Part shown: positions 62,276 through 64,000 of the stretch, one piece after another
Layout of the letters: the number at the start of each line of letters is the position of its first letter
Numbering within the stretch: position 1 is the first letter of the stretch
Source of the DNA: Elmis aenea
Taxonomy: Eukaryota > Arthropoda > Insecta > Coleoptera > Elmidae
Direction of reading: 5' to 3'
Length of the DNA: 64,000 nt
NCBI GenBank assembly: GCA_947652605.1
Contig: OX393579.1
Span: 26,681,674 to 26,745,673, forward strand
Translations under genes and position numbers: made by a program
The notes under the pieces: generated by a model
The model's input: the letters and a program-made list of their open reading frames with translations, nothing else
Databases searched by the model: none
What the model was told of the DNA's origin: nothing

Positions 62276-63321
62276 ATAGAATTAATAAAATAAAATATTA
62301 TGTTTGTTTTAAATATTAAAGTACGTAAAAACTTGTTTGTTCTTACAGATAAACTTTATTGAAACCAAAACGGAATTTTTCCAATACTGCTTGAAAATGT
62401 TCGTTAGGGCCATTTAAACTTTTTAATACTCAATCTGTCCTTATGATTTAATTAACGGATTTAATAATTTGTTAAATAAGATGCAATAAAAATAACATTT
62501 TGAAAACGAAAATAAGTTATACTTTATTAAACATCCTCTTCGATTCAGTTGAACACAACAGAAAGTGACAAAAATTTTATCAAGTAAGTCAAGCTGTAAC
62601 AACATTATGGAGAAATTGTAGCAAGCGACGCGACGGTCGGTCACTGATGAAATCAGTCAATTTTCATGGTGGCGTGTACTTGCCAGTTCTATAATCGAGA
62701 ACAAGTGACGTAGGTCGTTTTACAGCAAGTGCTGTGCAACTGTCTACGTGTTTGAACTAGTAATGCCACCATGGCATCGCATGATGGATAGTAAATTCTA
62801 ACTTGCAGACTAACGTGTTTCTCTATTTCAATTCGAGTTTCTGCTAGTCTCCATGGACGATAAAAAAGCGGACGTGCATTTGATATTGTGTCCATCACTT
62901 AACAAAAGTGAAACGAAATGTCCCGGAACATACATTTCAAATGCATAAAAAAGTTTTTGAATGGTATAAGTTCCGTTGGTGTTTTGTCGTTACACTTCGC
63001 AAAATACAATATTTGTTCTAATAAAAAACATTATTTACAATGCACTATTGACGAATGGTTTACCACACAAGAATTGAGTTTAAATTTTTCTTCGGCAAGC
63101 GTTTTTTCTCTGCCGGCACATCTCTTTTGATTTTTACGTTATACTGCGATCATAGCAAGGTATAGGTAAGTCATATTTAAAGTAAAATTCATCAAATCAT
63201 CATCCATAATTATACAAGAATCAGATTTTTCAAAAAACAAATTAATCCTTTTGTTACGCCGGGGACTATAGTCGCCCTCCGCGAAACTCCAGATATTTAT
63301 TTTTAACTTGCGTATTTAATA
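62276..63321. other. Mostly AT-rich, nothing recognised
   Basis: A patch at 62630-62900 is less AT-rich and has CCACCATGGC near 62768, but the frame after that ATG is short and shows no motif. Confidence 0.4.
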
Positions 63322-63763
63322 TACCAGGTGATTCAGTTTGACTGTCGCATCCCTATAACTTTTTAATTATTGAAAATCACCCCAACAAACCTTATATTTT
63401 TGAAAACGGCGACAAATTCTCAATTAAGTGATGTGCATTGTTACCTCTACGATGACGTATGTCAAATCCGCGATAGGCAACTGTTTTTTTTTTTTTTTAA
63501 ACGCCATAGTATACATTTTTTTGTTGATTCGGATAGAGAATTTAATTCTGAATCCGACCATTTATTAAAAAAGTCTGCATACATAAGAAAATTTTCGAGA
63601 AAAATCAGTTCAAAGTGCATTCAAGTCATAGCAAACAGTCTATTTAACACAACAAAAAACGATCAAATCCTAAAAATTATACTATAGAGAATTTGTTGGG
63701 GTTATTAATTTTTAGTAATTAAAAAGATATAGGAGTGCGACAGTCAAACTGAATCACCCGGTA
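63322..63763. mobile_element. TACCGGGTG foldback, copy 3, one arm shortened
   Basis: The left end TACCAGGTGATTCAGTTTGA at 63322 has one change in the terminal motif. The right end TCAAACTGAATCACCCGGTA stops at 63763. The left arm and loop align with the 47647 copy, while most of the right arm is missing, leaving about 90 bp. The 442-bp element is flanked by TA. The 105-codon frame across it is not a gene. Confidence 0.88.
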
Positions 63764-64000
63764 TAGTCACATTACTTCTGTAAAATAAACTTTTTCAGTG
63801 CTCAAAACTACTATACTGTACATCGACAAACAGATTATAAATACGGTAAAATGTAAATTCACAGAATATGGCAGAATTTTTACACTGTACTGCTATCTCT
63901 ATTATTTATCGTACACAACAACCCTTTCGATTTTTAGTTTGCAATCCTGTTCATTTCAAAACAACTATTTTTGCGCTCTCTGTTTAACTATTACCTATTT

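Noticed and set aside
62768..62790. CCACCATGGC, a good translation start context
   Set aside because: The following frame is short and without a motif; the context alone is not evidence of a gene.
63370..63687. 105-codon open frame
   Set aside because: Lies across a foldback arm and loop; the same sequence in other copies has no conserved frame, and no protein motif is present.
1..64000. tRNA, rRNA or CRISPR features
   Set aside because: No cloverleaf-like B box with matching acceptor arms, no rRNA-like block and no regularly spaced repeats were seen by eye; a covariance-model scan was not possible here.
1..64000. Previously undescribed defence or biosynthetic system
   Set aside because: All recognisable coding remnants belong to transposons; there is no gene cluster to support such a claim.

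Overview
The window looks like a piece of insect nuclear DNA: very AT-rich, no operon structure, no convincing host exon, and densely seeded with arthropod-type transposable elements. Those seen are mariner (DD34D), hAT, pogo-like and PIF/Harbinger-like DNA elements, two kinds of non-LTR retrotransposon, and many palindromic or foldback elements ending in TACAGGGTG or TACCGGGTG. It reads as intergenic sequence or the inside of a very long intron. I cannot name the species; a beetle-like or other TE-rich insect genome is only a guess. No RNA gene, CRISPR array or intact host gene was recognised.

Layout. 0.4-2.5 kb: hAT-like remnant and a full-length mariner whose transposase has two in-frame stops. 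4.1-6.2 kb: compound foldback with a 129-bp tandem duplication. 8.2-11.6 kb: hAT element split by a 5'-truncated Jockey-like LINE. 12.3-14.1 kb: giant palindrome with a second foldback inserted at a TA. 15.1-15.8 kb: internally deleted mariner. 16.4-18.3 kb: TIR repeat and a hAT MITE. 20.5-21.2 kb: near-perfect foldback. 22.5-24.2 kb: pogo-like element with an N-terminal transposase stub, and a GC-rich hairpin. 25.6-26.5 kb: nested TIR elements. 27.9-29.0 kb: third mariner. 31.5-36.5 kb: TIR repeats, one interrupted by a hAT element. 39.7-42.2 kb: inverted-repeat elements. 47.6-48.7 kb: inverted second copy of the 20.5-kb foldback plus a MITE. 49.7-51.9 kb: LINE reverse transcriptase remnant split by a hAT element that itself carries a hAT MITE. 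53.3-54.1 kb: Harbinger-like element with a MADF-domain ORF. 57.8-58.1 kb: short hAT MITE. 60.8-62.3 kb: MITE copy and a second LINE remnant. 63.3-63.8 kb: third copy of the foldback.

The genes do not form a pathway. Every recognisable protein fragment belongs to a transposon and nearly all are broken. What the window records is an order of events: target-site duplications, duplicated palindrome arms and interrupted reading frames give the relative age of several insertions and, in three places, the sequence before insertion. I found no evidence for a new host system. The most distinctive items are the three-layer nest at 49.7-51.9 kb, the nested palindrome at 12.3-14.1 kb, and the MADF-coding Harbinger-like element.
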